A stretch of DNA of 64,000 nucleotides from Actinomycetospora lutea (GTDB lineage: Bacteria > Actinomycetota > Actinomycetes > Mycobacteriales > Pseudonocardiaceae), in NCBI RefSeq assembly GCF_028737205.1, contig NZ_JAQZAL010000001.1, forward strand, positions 310,001 through 374,000, read 5' to 3'. A program made the position numbers and the translations under genes. The notes beneath the pieces are model-generated. The model searched no databases. It was not told the DNA's origin and saw nothing but the letters and a program-made list of their open reading frames with translations. Shown piece after piece: positions 16,837-24,815 of the stretch. Each line of letters opens with the position of its first letter. Within the stretch, counting starts at the first letter, position 1.

Positions 16837-17064
16837 GGGTCTACCGCACGCCGCGGCGATCGGTCGATCCGGTCGTCACGGTGGCCGCGGTCGTCACGCA
16901 GTGCAGGGTGCTCCTCGCGCAGCGCGACCGCCAGAGGACTCACCGGGACGTCACATCGCCGTCCTGCGGAAACCTTCACCGGTTCGTGTCGACAGACCGC
17001 GACGGAACGGGCACCCTGCGCCACCACGCGCGGCGGTGGAGCCGGGCGGACGGGAGGTGGGCAC

Positions 17065-18768
17065 GTGTACGTCCAGGACGACACCCCGCTCGGCGGGTCG
17101 CTCGTGTGGAGCTCGTTGGTCGCGGTGCTCCCGCTGCTCACGCTGTTCGTGCTGCTCGGGGGCCTGCGGGTGCGGGCCTGGCTGGCGTCGCTGATCGGGC
17201 TCGCGGTCGCGCTGCTCGTGGCGGTGCTGGCCTACCGGATGCCGATCGACCAGGCCCTCCTGGCGGGGACCGAGGGCGCGGTGTTCGGGTTCTTCCCGAT
17301 CCTCTGGATCGTCATCAACGCGCTCTGGATCTACCAGATGACGGTCGTGACGGGGCACTTCGACGTCCTGCGCCGCTCGTTCGGCTCGGTGTCGGACGAC
17401 CAGCGCGTGCAGGCCGTGATCATCGCCTTCGCGTTCGGTGCGCTGCTCGAGGCGCTGGCGGGCTTCGGGACCCCGGTCGCGATCTGCACCGTCATGCTCA
17501 TGGCCCTGCGGTTCAGCCCGATCAAGGCCGCCGTCGTCGCCCTCGTCGCCAACACCGCCCCCGTCGCCTTCGGGGCGATCGCGGTGCCGATCACCACGCT
17601 GGCGTCGGTGACCGGGCTGCCCGAGGACGCCCTCGGCGCCATGGTCGGGCGCCAGACCCCGATCCTCGCCCTGTTCGTGCCCTTCGTGCTGGTGGGGCTC
17701 GTCGACGGGTGGCGGGGCATCCGGGAGACCTGGCCGGTGGCGCTGGTCTCGGGCGTCGTGTTCGGGGTGGCCCAGTTCGCCACGTCGAACTACCTCTCGC
17801 TCCCGCTGACCGACATCATCGCGGCGCTGCTGTCCGCGGGTGCCGTGGTGCTGCTCGTGCGCATCCGTCCGCCGCGACGGGCCGCCGTCGCGACGGACGC
17901 CTCGTCCGACGTCCGGGAGTCCGTGACCGTCGGGTCCGGGGGCACCGGCGGCGGCGCGAGCGACGAGCCCGGGGCACCACAGGCGCCGGACGGTGCCGAC
18001 CACGACGACCACACCCGGGACAGCCGGCGCGACGTGGTCCTCGCCTACATGCCCTACCTGATCGTCATCGTGCTGTTCTCGATCCAGCAGATCCCGGCGG
18101 TGGACGACGCGCTCGGGGCGACGACGACGAAGTTCAACTGGCCGGGGCTCAACGTGATGACCGAGGCCGGGAAGCCGGTGTCGACCCAGGCCTTCACGCT
18201 GAACTGGCTGGAGTCCGCGGGCACGATCCTGCTCATCGCCGGCATCCTCACCGCGCTCGTGCTGCGGCTGCGGCCCGGCGCGGCGGTCGCCGCCTACGGG
18301 CGCACGCTGGTGCAGCTGCGCACCGCGATCGTCACCGTGATGGCGGTGCTCGCCCTGGCCTACGTCATGAACACCTCGGGGCAGACGCTCACGCTCGGCG
18401 GGCTGCTCGCGGGCACCGGCGGGTTCTTCGCGGTGCTCTCCCCGGTGCTGGGCTGGCTGGGCGTGGCGGTGACCGGATCCGACACGTCGGCGAACTCGCT
18501 GTTCGGTTCGCTGCAGGTCACCGCGGCCCGCGGCGCCGGGCTCGACCCGATCCTGCTCGCGGCGGCCAACAGCTCCGGGGGCGTCCTCGGCAAGATGATC
18601 TCCCCGCAGAACCTGGCGATCGCGGCGTCGGCCGTGGCCATGAGCGGGCGCGAGGGCGAGATCCTCCGCCGCGTCCTGCTCTGGAGCCTGGTGTTCCTCG
18701 CGGGGATGTGCGTGCTCGTGTACCTGCAGTCGACGCCGGTGCTGGGCTGGATGGTGGTTCCTGGCTGA
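17065..18768 (+). CDS. lldP: L-lactate permease
   Basis: A 567-residue LctP-family permease with about 13-14 membrane helices. Family blocks are clear: GAVFGFFPILWIVINALWIYQMTVVTGHFDVLRRS, FGALLEALAGFGTPVAI, and near the end TGSDTSANSLFGSLQ and SSGGVLGKMISPQNLAIA. It imports lactate (or glycolate) with protons. A hydrophilic loop of about 60 residues (residues ~275-330) interrupts the middle. GTG at 17065 is preceded by GGGAGG. No lactate dehydrogenase gene is adjacent, so the gene stands alone. Confidence 0.9.
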   Translation: MYVQDDTPLGGSLVWSSLVAVLPLLTLFVLLGGLRVRAWLASLIGLAVALLVAVLAYRMPIDQALLAGTEGAVFGFFPILWIVINALWIYQMTVVTGHFDVLRRSFGSVSDDQRVQAVIIAFAFGALLEALAGFGTPVAICTVMLMALRFSPIKAAVVALVANTAPVAFGAIAVPITTLASVTGLPEDALGAMVGRQTPILALFVPFVLVGLVDGWRGIRETWPVALVSGVVFGVAQFATSNYLSLPLTDIIAALLSAGAVVLLVRIRPPRRAAVATDASSDVRESVTVGSGGTGGGASDEPGAPQAPDGADHDDHTRDSRRDVVLAYMPYLIVIVLFSIQQIPAVDDALGATTTKFNWPGLNVMTEAGKPVSTQAFTLNWLESAGTILLIAGILTALVLRLRPGAAVAAYGRTLVQLRTAIVTVMAVLALAYVMNTSGQTLTLGGLLAGTGGFFAVLSPVLGWLGVAVTGSDTSANSLFGSLQVTAARGAGLDPILLAAANSSGGVLGKMISPQNLAIAASAVAMSGREGEILRRVLLWSLVFLAGMCVLVYLQSTPVLGWMVVPG

Positions 18769-18794
18769 GCATCGGGTCTAGCCATCGGCGTCGT

Positions 18795-18813
18795 TCGGGC
18801 GCTCTTCGCCCGA
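18795..18813. terminator. hairpin after lactate permease
   Basis: TCGGGCG-CTCTT-CGCCCGA, a perfect 7-bp stem, lies 27 nt after the permease stop. An outer pair TGAGCA (18766-18771) / TGCTCA (18818-18823) flanks it, so a longer interrupted stem is possible. No T tract, as usual for actinobacteria. Confidence 0.55.
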
Positions 18814-18888
18814 CGATTGCTCATGCCGCCGTGCGCGGGGTATGGAGCCGTAGCATGATCGCCTCAGCGCTCGGCCCCGGGAGGGCAC

Positions 18889-19452
18889 ATGGATCCGGTC
18901 GTCATCGTCGTCGTGGTGGCGGCGGTGGTCCTCGTCGTCGGTGTCGTGCTGGTCCTCGTCGCCCGGGCGCGGTCCCGGACCCGCCGGGCGGCGCTGCGCA
19001 GCCACTTCGGTGACGAGTACGACCGCGTGGTCGGCGAGTACGGGCAGCGCGACGGCGAGCGGGAGCTGCGGGCCCGCCTCAAGCGGCGCCGGGAGCTCGA
19101 GGTGCGCGAGCTCGACGGCGGCGAGCGCGACCGTTTCGGCAAGGCGTGGGAGTCGGCGCAGGCGACGTTCGTCGAGCACCCCTCGACCGGTCTGCGCGAC
19201 GCCGACCTGCTGGTCCAGCAGGTGATGCGCGAGCGCGGCTACCCCACCGAGCGCTTCGAGGAGCGCTCCAAGATGATCTCGGTGGACCACCCCGACCTGG
19301 TCGAGCGCTACCGGTCGGCGCACCGCACGTCGACCAGCGTCGAGGACGGGTCGGCCGACACCGAGGACATGCGCCAGGCCATGGTCGACCACCGCTACCT
19401 CTTCGACGCGCTGCTCACCGGCGGTGACGCGGACCGCACCCGCCGGTTGTGA
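18889..19452 (+). CDS. membrane-anchored hypothetical protein (actinobacterial, unknown function)
   Basis: A 187-residue protein with one N-terminal membrane helix (residues 3-26, VVIVVVVAAVVLVVGVVLVLVA) followed by a charged, mostly helical cytoplasmic or extracytoplasmic domain: EYDRVVGEYGQRDGERELRARLKRRREL, then FGKAWESAQATFVEHPSTGLRDADLLVQQVMRERGYP. This general layout is common in actinobacteria but has no assigned function known to me. The kinase gene starts inside its stop codon (GTGA), so expression is coupled and the protein may be its partner or substrate. RBS GGGAGG is 6 nt ahead of the ATG. Confidence 0.7.
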   Translation: MDPVVIVVVVAAVVLVVGVVLVLVARARSRTRRAALRSHFGDEYDRVVGEYGQRDGERELRARLKRRRELEVRELDGGERDRFGKAWESAQATFVEHPSTGLRDADLLVQQVMRERGYPTERFEERSKMISVDHPDLVERYRSAHRTSTSVEDGSADTEDMRQAMVDHRYLFDALLTGGDADRTRRL

Positions 19453-20531
19453 GCGCGCCGGGGCACGCGCGGGTCCTCCGCGGCCGCTACGAGCTCCACG
19501 GCCTCATCGGCCGCGGGGGGATGGCCGAGGTGCACCGGGCCGTCGACCTCGAGCTCGGGCGCACCGTGGCGGTGAAGCTCCTGCCCGCCGAGCACCGCGG
19601 CGACGCCGAGTACGGCGGGCGGCTGCGCGACGAGGCCCGCGCCGCGGCCTCCATCCACCACCCCAACGTCGTCGCCGTGCACGACGTCGGCTTCACCGAG
19701 GGCGGCGAGGTCTTCGTCGTCATGGAGTGCGTCGACGGGCGCACACTGCGCCAGGAGCTGGGCGACCGCCGGAGGTTCGCACCCGGGGACGCGGCCGCGG
19801 CGCTGGTCCCGGTGTGCGAGGCGCTCGCCGCGGCCCACGAGCGCGGGATCGTGCACCGCGACGTCAACCCGGGCAACGTCATGCGCTGCGACGACGGCAC
19901 CGTCAAGCTGATGGACTTCGGCATCGCGCGGGTGGCCGACGTCGAGGGCTTCACCGGCACCGGCGTGGTCATCGGCACCGCGGCCTACCTCTCGCCCGAG
20001 CAGGTCCGCTGCGAGCCCCTCGACGGGCGGTCCGACGTGTACGCCGTCGGGTGCACCCTCTACGAGATGCTCACCGGCGAGACCCCGTTCCGCGGGCCGA
20101 GCTCGGTGGAGGTGGCCTCGCAGCGGCTGCGCGAGTCGCCGCCGCCGCCGCGCGAGCTGGTCCGCGAGCTCTCGCCCGACCTGGAGTCCGTCGTCCTGCG
20201 CGCGCTGGCCCTCGAGCCCGCGATGCGCCACCACGACGCCCGTGAGCTCGCCGACGACCTGCGGCGCTTCGTCGACCCCGGGTCCACGGCGCGCACCGAG
20301 GTCATCCGCGACGCGCCGGGCCGGGCCGCGGGCGCCGGCCCCTCGCCCGTCGCGCGCGCGACGGGCGGCGGGACCGTCCCGGCCACCCGCCCCCAGGACT
20401 ACCCCGACGACGACGGCCCGGACCCGGGGGAGCGCAACCCGTGGTCGGGCGTCCGGCTGCTCGGGATCGTGCTCGTCGTGCTCGCGGTCCTCGTGCTCGC
20501 GGGCGCCGGCGCCCTGCTGCTGACCCGCTGA
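19449..20531 (+). CDS. membrane-bound Ser/Thr protein kinase with altered catalytic loop
   Basis: A 360-residue Hanks-type kinase. Gly-rich loop GRGGMAEVH (21-29), ATP lysine K43 (VAVKLL), HRD (136-138), DFG (156-158), GTAAYLSPEQV and DVYAVGCTLYEMLTG are present, and one membrane helix (about 335-357) ends the protein with only a few residues outside. The catalytic loop reads HRDVNPGN, so the lysine normally following HRD-x is Asn140 (codon aac). That lysine neutralises the gamma-phosphate, so activity may be reduced or unusual. There is no extracellular sensor domain (no PASTA). Translationally coupled to the preceding membrane protein gene. Confidence 0.88.
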   Translation: MSAPGHARVLRGRYELHGLIGRGGMAEVHRAVDLELGRTVAVKLLPAEHRGDAEYGGRLRDEARAAASIHHPNVVAVHDVGFTEGGEVFVVMECVDGRTLRQELGDRRRFAPGDAAAALVPVCEALAAAHERGIVHRDVNPGNVMRCDDGTVKLMDFGIARVADVEGFTGTGVVIGTAAYLSPEQVRCEPLDGRSDVYAVGCTLYEMLTGETPFRGPSSVEVASQRLRESPPPPRELVRELSPDLESVVLRALALEPAMRHHDARELADDLRRFVDPGSTARTEVIRDAPGRAAGAGPSPVARATGGGTVPATRPQDYPDDDGPDPGERNPWSGVRLLGIVLVVLAVLVLAGAGALLLTR

Positions 20532-20534
20532 CCG

Positions 20535-21377
20535 TCAGGGCTGGCCGAGGCGGCGCAGCGACAGCTGGCCATCGGCGGGCCCGGTCTGCTCCCAGGCCCC
20601 GGAGGCCACCGTCCACGTCCGCCCGTCGAAGGTGACGCTCTCGAGCGCGAGCCGCTGGGCGTGGGCGACGAGCCAGGTCGCGATCGCCCAGCCGGCCTCC
20701 GGCTCCTGGGCCCCCGACAGGCGCCGCGTGCCGAGCTCGGCCGCGGCGAGCTCGGCGACCGCGCCGCCGGAGGGGTCGGCGGCCGGCGTGGACCCGAGGT
20801 CGACGCAGGTCCAGGACGCCGGCGCCTGCCCGAGCAGGGCCACGGCCATGAGGCGCGCCTCGGGCTCGTGGTCGGCGTAGGCCTCGGGGAAGCCGCTGCG
20901 CTGGACGGTCTGCGCGGCCACGGTGATGTCCATCGTCGCCCAGTTCGGCACCTGCATCAGCGCCTCGTAGAACGCGGTGGCGGAGTAGACGGGGTCGAGG
21001 ATCTCCTCCTCGCTGCCCCAGCCCTGGCTCGGGCGCTGCTGGAACAGGCCGAGGGAGTCGCGGTCGCCGCCGCGGAGGTTCGCCAGGCCCGACTCCTGGA
21101 TCGCGGTCGCGACGGCCACGGTGACCGCGCGGTCGGGCACGCCGAGGCGACGGCCGACCCCGACGATCGTCGCCGCGCTGTCGGCCTGCTCGGGCGTGAG
21201 CGTCCAGGTGGCGGGCAGGCCGGGGGAATCCGGGGGCGCGGTGATCGTGCAGCGGGGGCGAGCGGTGACCCCGCTCTCGGCCAGCACGACGACGAGCGTG
21301 ACCACGAGGGCGAGCACGGCCAGCACGGCGACGACGGCCACCGCCAGCCGGGCCCGCGCGCCGATCGGGGAGCTCAT
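20535..21377 (-). CDS. membrane-anchored lysozyme-like (transglycosylase-like) protein
   Basis: A 280-residue protein with an N-terminal membrane helix (about 10-33). The middle shows AVATAIQESGLANL followed by DSLGLFQQRPSQGWG, the glutamate plus S-x-G-L-F-Q layout of the lysozyme/transglycosylase fold, so it may bind or cleave peptidoglycan glycan strands. The C-terminal region (residues ~200-280) is Ala-rich with no known domain. Its ATG overlaps the MarR gene stop (ATGA), so it is the second gene of that operon. Its end is 3 nt from the kinase gene stop on the other strand. Confidence 0.65.
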   Translation of the reverse strand: MSSPIGARARLAVAVVAVLAVLALVVTLVVVLAESGVTARPRCTITAPPDSPGLPATWTLTPEQADSAATIVGVGRRLGVPDRAVTVAVATAIQESGLANLRGGDRDSLGLFQQRPSQGWGSEEEILDPVYSATAFYEALMQVPNWATMDITVAAQTVQRSGFPEAYADHEPEARLMAVALLGQAPASWTCVDLGSTPAADPSGGAVAELAAAELGTRRLSGAQEPEAGWAIATWLVAHAQRLALESVTFDGRTWTVASGAWEQTGPADGQLSLRRLGQP

Positions 21378-21847
21378 CCGGGCGGGATCTCCTCCGTCAT
21401 CTCGGCGCGGTGCTCGGCGACCGACGCGACGACCTCGGTGAGGAAACGGTGGACGACGTCCAGTTCGGCGGGCGTGTAGTCGGCGAGCACGGCGTCGAGC
21501 CGCGCGGCGAGCGGGCCGAAGAAGGCGTGCCCGACGGCGGCGCCGGCCGGGTCGTGGTGCAGGGTCACGCGGCGCCGGTCGGCGCCGTCCCGGACCCGGT
21601 GGAGGTGTCCGAGCCGCTCGAGGCGGTCGACCGCGGCCGTCGTCGCCCCCGACGAGAGCCCGACCTCCTCGCCGAGCCGTCCCGGGGTGAGCGCGGCACC
21701 GGCGCGCTCGGCGCGCAGGACGGCGAGCAGGGCGGCCGCGTCCGTGCGGTGCAGGCCCTGGTCGGCGGCGAACGCGTGGCCGAGCCGCCCGGCCTCGTCG
21801 GCGTAGTCCTGCAGGAGCTGCACGAGACGCTCGCGCTCGTCGGTCAC
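21374..21847 (-). CDS. MarR-family transcriptional regulator
   Basis: A 157-residue winged-helix regulator. The HTH is LTPGRLGEEVGLSSGATTAAVDRLERLGHLHRV, with the wing at RDGADRRRVTLHHD; flanking helices form the dimer. GTG at 21847 is preceded by GGAGGTGAG. Divergent from a TspO-like membrane protein gene, with a short inverted repeat between them that it may bind, and coupled to a lysozyme-like gene downstream. Ligand unknown. Confidence 0.85.
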   Translation of the reverse strand: MTDERERLVQLLQDYADEAGRLGHAFAADQGLHRTDAAALLAVLRAERAGAALTPGRLGEEVGLSSGATTAAVDRLERLGHLHRVRDGADRRRVTLHHDPAGAAVGHAFFGPLAARLDAVLADYTPAELDVVHRFLTEVVASVAEHRAEMTEEIPPG

Positions 21848-21885
21848 GGCTCACCTCCGTGGTGCATGCTAGCGATCGAGCGGGT

Positions 21886-21906
21886 AATCTTCATCATCGA
21901 GAGATT
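21886..21906. promoter_or_regulatory. candidate MarR operator
   Basis: AATCT-N11-AGATT lies in the divergent region between the MarR gene and the TspO-like gene. Half-site spacing of one helical turn fits a MarR dimer. Assignment by position only. Confidence 0.4.
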
Positions 21907-21927
21907 CCACGATGGAGGGATGTAGTC

Positions 21928-22725
21928 GTGACTTCCGTGATCACCGGCGCCACGGTCGCCGACCGGGTCCGGTCCGGGGCGCTGCTCGCCGGGACGCTGC
22001 TGCAGGTCGTCGCCGGCGGGCTCGGGGGCTCCGGGGCGTTCGGGCTGTCGGTCGGGATGGTGGCGCGCGAGAACACCACGGTCGTCATGCCCGTCCCGGC
22101 GGCGTTCTCGATCTGGGGCCTGATCTACGCGGGGCTCCTGGTGCTGGCGGTGCGCCAGGTGCTGCCGGGGCAGCCGGCGCGGGACGTGCACCGGGCGACG
22201 GGCTGGTGGCTCGTGGCGTCGACGCTGTTCAACGCGGGCTGGATCCTCGCCTTCTCGGCGCAGGCGGTCGTCCTCGCCCAGGCGATCATCGTCGCGCTGC
22301 TCGTCGTGCTCGCGGTGGCGCTGGCCCGCCTCACGGCGCACCCGGCGGCGGGCGCCGCGGACCGGCTGATGCTCCACGGCCCCGTCGCCCTCTACGCGGG
22401 CTGGGTCAGCGTCGCGACCGTCGTCGGCGCGGCCACCACCGGCACGTTCCTCGGCCTGCCGGGTGCCGGTGGCGTGGCGACGGTGATGGGCGCGCTCGTG
22501 CTGCTCGTCACCGGGGCGATCGCCTCGGGTGTCGTGGCCCGGGGCGCCGGCGCCGTGCCCTACGCGGCGTCCGTGGTCTGGGCGCTCGGCGCGATCGTCG
22601 CCATGGCCCCGCCGATCGCCGTCATCGCCGCGGCGCTCGTGGCCCTGCTCGCGATCGTGGCCGTGGCGGCGCGCCGCGTGCTCACGGCCCCGCCCGGCAC
22701 CCGCGTCGCGGCCGCCTTCGGCTGA
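21928..22725 (+). CDS. TspO/MBR-like (tryptophan-rich sensory) membrane protein
   Basis: A 265-residue, eight-helix-like hydrophobic protein. PVPAAFSIWGLIYAGLLVLAVRQVLP and GWWLVASTLFNAGWILAFSAQ resemble the two best conserved blocks of TspO-like proteins (P-x-x-F-x-x-W-x-x-x-Y and W-x-x-x-N-x-x-W), although the protein is longer than the classical five-helix TspO of about 160 residues. Family members bind porphyrins or act in stress signalling; function here is unproven. GTG at 21928 has GGAGGG 8 nt upstream. Divergent from the MarR gene and probably controlled by it. Confidence 0.6.
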   Translation: MTSVITGATVADRVRSGALLAGTLLQVVAGGLGGSGAFGLSVGMVARENTTVVMPVPAAFSIWGLIYAGLLVLAVRQVLPGQPARDVHRATGWWLVASTLFNAGWILAFSAQAVVLAQAIIVALLVVLAVALARLTAHPAAGAADRLMLHGPVALYAGWVSVATVVGAATTGTFLGLPGAGGVATVMGALVLLVTGAIASGVVARGAGAVPYAASVVWALGAIVAMAPPIAVIAAALVALLAIVAVAARRVLTAPPGTRVAAAFG

Positions 22726-22742
22726 CCGGGCGTCGTCGTACG

Positions 22743-22774
22743 AGCGATGCGGCATCGCTGGCATGTGACGCCAG
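22743..22774 (+). terminator. double hairpin after TspO-like gene
   Basis: AGCGATG-cgg-CATCGCT (22743-22759) is a perfect 7-bp stem 18 nt after the stop; a second stem CTGGC-N7-GCCAG (22758-22774) overlaps its base. Confidence 0.55.
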
Positions 22775-22823
22775 GATCGCCACATCCTCGCTGCGCGACA
22801 CGCCGTGGTTCCCCCTGACCTGC

Positions 22824-22887
22824 GTGATCAGGAGAGCGATGTGCGCCTCGCGGACCCTGCCGGGACGCACCACGTGCTCCTGATCAC
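22824..22887. repeat. 11-bp inverted repeat in esterase upstream region
   Basis: GTGATCAGGAG (22824-22834) and CTCCTGATCAC (22877-22887) are perfect inverted copies 42 nt apart, ending 50 nt before the esterase start. TGATCA is itself palindromic. Could be a bipartite operator or an RNA stem. Confidence 0.45.
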
Positions 22888-22937
22888 CGGAGCCCGAACC
22901 GTCCGCGCGCGGCGCGCGGAGACCCTCGCGTGGTGAG

Positions 22938-24068
22938 GTGATCGCCGAGGACGCGGAGGGGCGCCGAGTGCTGGTGTGGATGGTGCGCGCGGTGGGGATC
23001 GTGTGGCTGCTCGGCGTGCTCGTGGTCGCCGTCGGCACGGCCGCGCCGCGCCTGCCGGTGATCGGGTTCCTCGGCTCGTTCGTCACCGGCCAGTACCCGC
23101 TGCACGCCGCCCTCGCCGCCGTCCTCGGGATCGGGCTCGGCGCCGCCGGCTGGGCCCTCGGCGCGCGGGACGGCGCCGTCGTCGCGGTGATCGCCCTGAT
23201 CGCCGCCGTCGCCCTCGTCGCCGTGTTCGGAGCGCAGACCCGCGGCGTGCGGATCGACTGGTGGGCGGCGCTGACCGTCGTCGGCCAGCCCGACGGGCAC
23301 CCCGACCGCACCGAGCAGTACGCCGTCGACGAGCTCGGACGGCCCCTGCACCTCGATCTCTACCGGCCCGCCGGCCCCGGCCCGCACCCCGTACTCGTCT
23401 GGGTGCACGGCGGCAGCTGGGTCCGCGGCGAGCGCGACGACCGCACCGCGCTCAACCGCTGGCTCGCCGACCGCGGGCACGCCGTCGTCGCCGTGGAGTA
23501 CCGCCTGCCCCCGCCCGCGCCGGTGGGGGAGGGCCAGCGCCGCGACGTCGCGGCCGCCGCCGCCTGGGCCGTCGCGCACGCCGCCGAGGAGGACCTGGAC
23601 CCGGGCCGGATCGTCCTCGCGGGCCAGTCGGCAGGCGCCACCCTCGCGCTGAGCACGACGGCCGGCCTCCTCGCCGGCGAGCTCCCCGGTCCGCGGCCGC
23701 GCGCCGTCGTCGCCTACTACCCGGTCACCGACCTGCGCCTCGTCGACCGCTCGCTGCAGGACGCCGTGCTCGGCGGACGCGCCGCGCAGCGCCCGGCGCA
23801 GACCCGCGCCGGCTCGCCCGTCGACCTCGTGCGCCCCGACCTCCCGCCGACCCTGCTCGTGCTCGGTGCCGCGGATCACTTCGTCCTCCCCGACCGCGTC
23901 CGCACCTACGACCGGGCCCTGCGCGCCGCCGGCGTGCCCGGCCGGCTGGTCGAGGTGCCGCACGCCGACCACGTCTTCGACTTCCCCTTCGGCAGCCCGG
24001 GCGCGCAGGCGACCCGCCCGCAGGTCGCCGCGTTCCTCGACGAGCACGTCGGGGTGCGCACCCCGTGA
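22938..24068 (+). CDS. membrane-anchored alpha/beta hydrolase (esterase, HSL-like)
   Basis: A 376-residue protein with three N-terminal membrane helices (about 14-34, 57-75, 79-98) and a C-terminal alpha/beta hydrolase domain from about 125. The oxyanion-hole motif HGGSW (157-161) and nucleophile elbow GQSAG (S231) are those of HSL-type carboxylesterases; the acid and histidine are likely in LGAADHFVLPD and PHADHVFDFP. It should hydrolyse short ester bonds, anchored at the membrane. GTG at 22938. Its stop overlaps the start of the MBL hydrolase gene (GTGA), so the two hydrolases are made together. Confidence 0.82.
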   Translation: MIAEDAEGRRVLVWMVRAVGIVWLLGVLVVAVGTAAPRLPVIGFLGSFVTGQYPLHAALAAVLGIGLGAAGWALGARDGAVVAVIALIAAVALVAVFGAQTRGVRIDWWAALTVVGQPDGHPDRTEQYAVDELGRPLHLDLYRPAGPGPHPVLVWVHGGSWVRGERDDRTALNRWLADRGHAVVAVEYRLPPPAPVGEGQRRDVAAAAAWAVAHAAEEDLDPGRIVLAGQSAGATLALSTTAGLLAGELPGPRPRAVVAYYPVTDLRLVDRSLQDAVLGGRAAQRPAQTRAGSPVDLVRPDLPPTLLVLGAADHFVLPDRVRTYDRALRAAGVPGRLVEVPHADHVFDFPFGSPGAQATRPQVAAFLDEHVGVRTP

Positions 24069-24805
24069 GGGTCGAGACGGTCGCCGACGGCGTCCACCTC
24101 GTGCGCGCCTCGGCGGTGAACTGGGTGATCGTCGACGACGGCGACGCCATCACCCTGATCGACGGCGGCTACCCGGCCGACGCCGGGGCGCTCGCGGCGT
24201 CGCTGGCGGCGGTCGGCCGGACGCCCCAGGACGTCGCCGCCGCCCTGCTCACCCACGCGCACGTCGACCACGTCGGCGGCCTCGCGGCCCTCACCCGGCA
24301 CCACGACATCCCCGTGCTGACCGGGGAGACCGAGGCCCGCCACGCGCGGCGCGAGTTCCTCGAGCAGGCCGGACCCGCCGACATCGTCCGGAACGCGTGG
24401 CGTCCCCGCGTCCTGCTCTGGGCCCTGCACGCCGCCCGCCTCGGCGCCCTCCGGTCGGTCACCCTCCCGGAGGCCCACGCGGCCGGGACCGGGCACCTCC
24501 CCGGGCGCCCCGTCCCCGTCGCCACCCCGGGCCACACCAGCGGCCACACCGCCTACCTGCTCCCCGACGCGGGCGTCCTGGTCAGCGGCGACGCCCTGGT
24601 CACCGGGCACCCGACGAGCCCGCGCACGGGACCCCAGCGGCTGCCGGCCTTCTTCGACCACGACCCCGAGCAGGCCGCCGGGGCCCTCGACACCCTGGGC
24701 ACGCTGGACGCCGGCATCCTGCTCCCCGGCCACGGCCCCGCCTGGCGCGGCACCCCGGCCGACGCGGTGCGCCGGGCCTCCCGGCGGGCGGGGGGTCCGT
24801 GGTGA
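24065..24805 (+). CDS. MBL-fold metallo-hydrolase
   Basis: A 246-residue metallo-beta-lactamase fold hydrolase. The metal motif H-x-H-x-D-H is LLTHAHVDHVGG (H64, H66, D68, H69), with further ligands in ATPGHTSGHTAY, SGDALV and LLPGHGPAW. The reading MRVETVADGVHLVRASAVNWVIVDDGD is a typical family N terminus. Substrate unknown; lactonase, thioesterase or glyoxalase-like roles are all possible. The GTG start overlaps the esterase stop by 4 nt, which suggests sequential action on an ester or lactone. Confidence 0.82.
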   Translation: MRVETVADGVHLVRASAVNWVIVDDGDAITLIDGGYPADAGALAASLAAVGRTPQDVAAALLTHAHVDHVGGLAALTRHHDIPVLTGETEARHARREFLEQAGPADIVRNAWRPRVLLWALHAARLGALRSVTLPEAHAAGTGHLPGRPVPVATPGHTSGHTAYLLPDAGVLVSGDALVTGHPTSPRTGPQRLPAFFDHDPEQAAGALDTLGTLDAGILLPGHGPAWRGTPADAVRRASRRAGGPW

Positions 24806-24815
24806 ACTGCTCCGT

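Noticed and set aside
16837-17064. Second ECF41-type promoter ahead of sigJ for autoregulation
   Set aside because: GTCAC and CGTC words occur, but none with a 16-nt spacing in the right orientation.
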